Source: Desulfobulbus oralis (GTDB lineage: Bacteria > Desulfobacterota > Desulfobulbia > Desulfobulbales > Desulfobulbaceae). Taken from it: a stretch of 64,000 bases of DNA. Positions within the stretch are counted from its first letter, which is position 1. Each line of letters opens with the position of its first letter. The stretch covers positions 2,302,001 to 2,366,000 of the forward strand of contig NZ_CP021255.1 in NCBI RefSeq assembly GCF_002952055.1, in the 5' to 3' direction. Position numbers and translations under genes: made by a program. Positions 63,793 through 64,000 of this stretch are shown here, in pieces. The notes beneath the pieces are model-generated. The model was not told the origin of the DNA, did not search any database, and was given only the letters and a program-made list of their open reading frames with translations.

Positions 63793-64000
63793 GCATCCTC
63801 CTTTCGGGGTGGGTAGTCCCTTTCCCCTGTTGTTTTTTTGGTTTCGGGACAGTCTCCTGACCGCCCCAAACTCGCAGTCGCGTGAATGTAGCCCCTTTGC
63901 CGGGCCACTTCAAGCAGATATCGTTGTCCTGGTTTCGGTCCGGCGCGCGCGTTCAGTCCTGCGGCTCATAATGGAAACGAGCCGCCGCTAGCCGCATGTG

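Overview
The window is a GC-rich, gene-dense stretch of a Gram-negative anaerobe. A complete DsrC (dissimilatory sulfite reductase partner with both C-terminal cysteines), indolepyruvate:ferredoxin oxidoreductase (iorA/iorB), phenylacetate-CoA ligase and an HldD heptose epimerase together suggest a sulfate-reducing deltaproteobacterium (Desulfobacterota), most likely Desulfobulbaceae. This is an inference from gene content; there is no rRNA gene to test it.

Left part (1-5.5 kb): an iron-dependent alcohol dehydrogenase is followed by a 14-repeat CRISPR array of type I-C-like repeat. The presumed leader side of the array is cut off by a complete IS5-family element. That element sits in a pile of mobile debris: a broken IS30, a tandem 36-bp repeat that may be an orphan IS end, a second IS30 tail and an IS200-type element. 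No interference cas genes are present.

5.5-13.6 kb: a minus-strand operon runs ilvB-ilvN-ilvB-ilvN-psd-pssA-rsmD-coaD and then a VanZ-like gene. The two ilvBN pairs appear identical over about 2 kb of DNA but have different ilvB 5' ends, a pattern expected from recent gene conversion.

13.9-31.6 kb: pnuC, an NtrX-like sigma-54 regulator, a ModF-like double ABC ATPase with a ruined first P-loop, a cation/Ca exchanger, a recA-GNAT pair downstream of mtaB and cinA, dsrC, ppiD and a very large SNF2 ATPase. Behind the SNF2 gene lies a two-gene lipoprotein cassette flanked by a second copy of the last 51 bp of the SNF2 gene.

31.7-41 kb: an NdvB-like GH17-GT2 glucan synthase, recO, a RodZ-like protein, a SurA-like chaperone, clpB and a zinc-ribbon membrane protein.

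41.1-53.5 kb: this is the most unusual part. A cas1-cas2-cas2 adaptation module with no array or effector beside it is followed upstream by a run of minus-strand genes: alaS, ketoacyl synthase, acyl carrier protein, two CrtI-like FAD oxidoreductases, ketoreductase, dehydratase, an SPFH/flotillin-like protein and an NAD-kinase-like protein whose GGDG signature is altered. The lipid genes form a near-complete dedicated acyl-chain assembly line with two desaturase-like enzymes. It resembles clusters proposed for ladderane-type lipids in anammox bacteria; its product here is unknown.

53.7-64 kb: hldD, an MFS transporter, an FKBP isomerase, and an aromatic 2-oxo-acid block (paaK, a small Cys-repeat secreted protein, a double-ACT protein, iorB, iorA) preceded by a large exported protein of unknown function.
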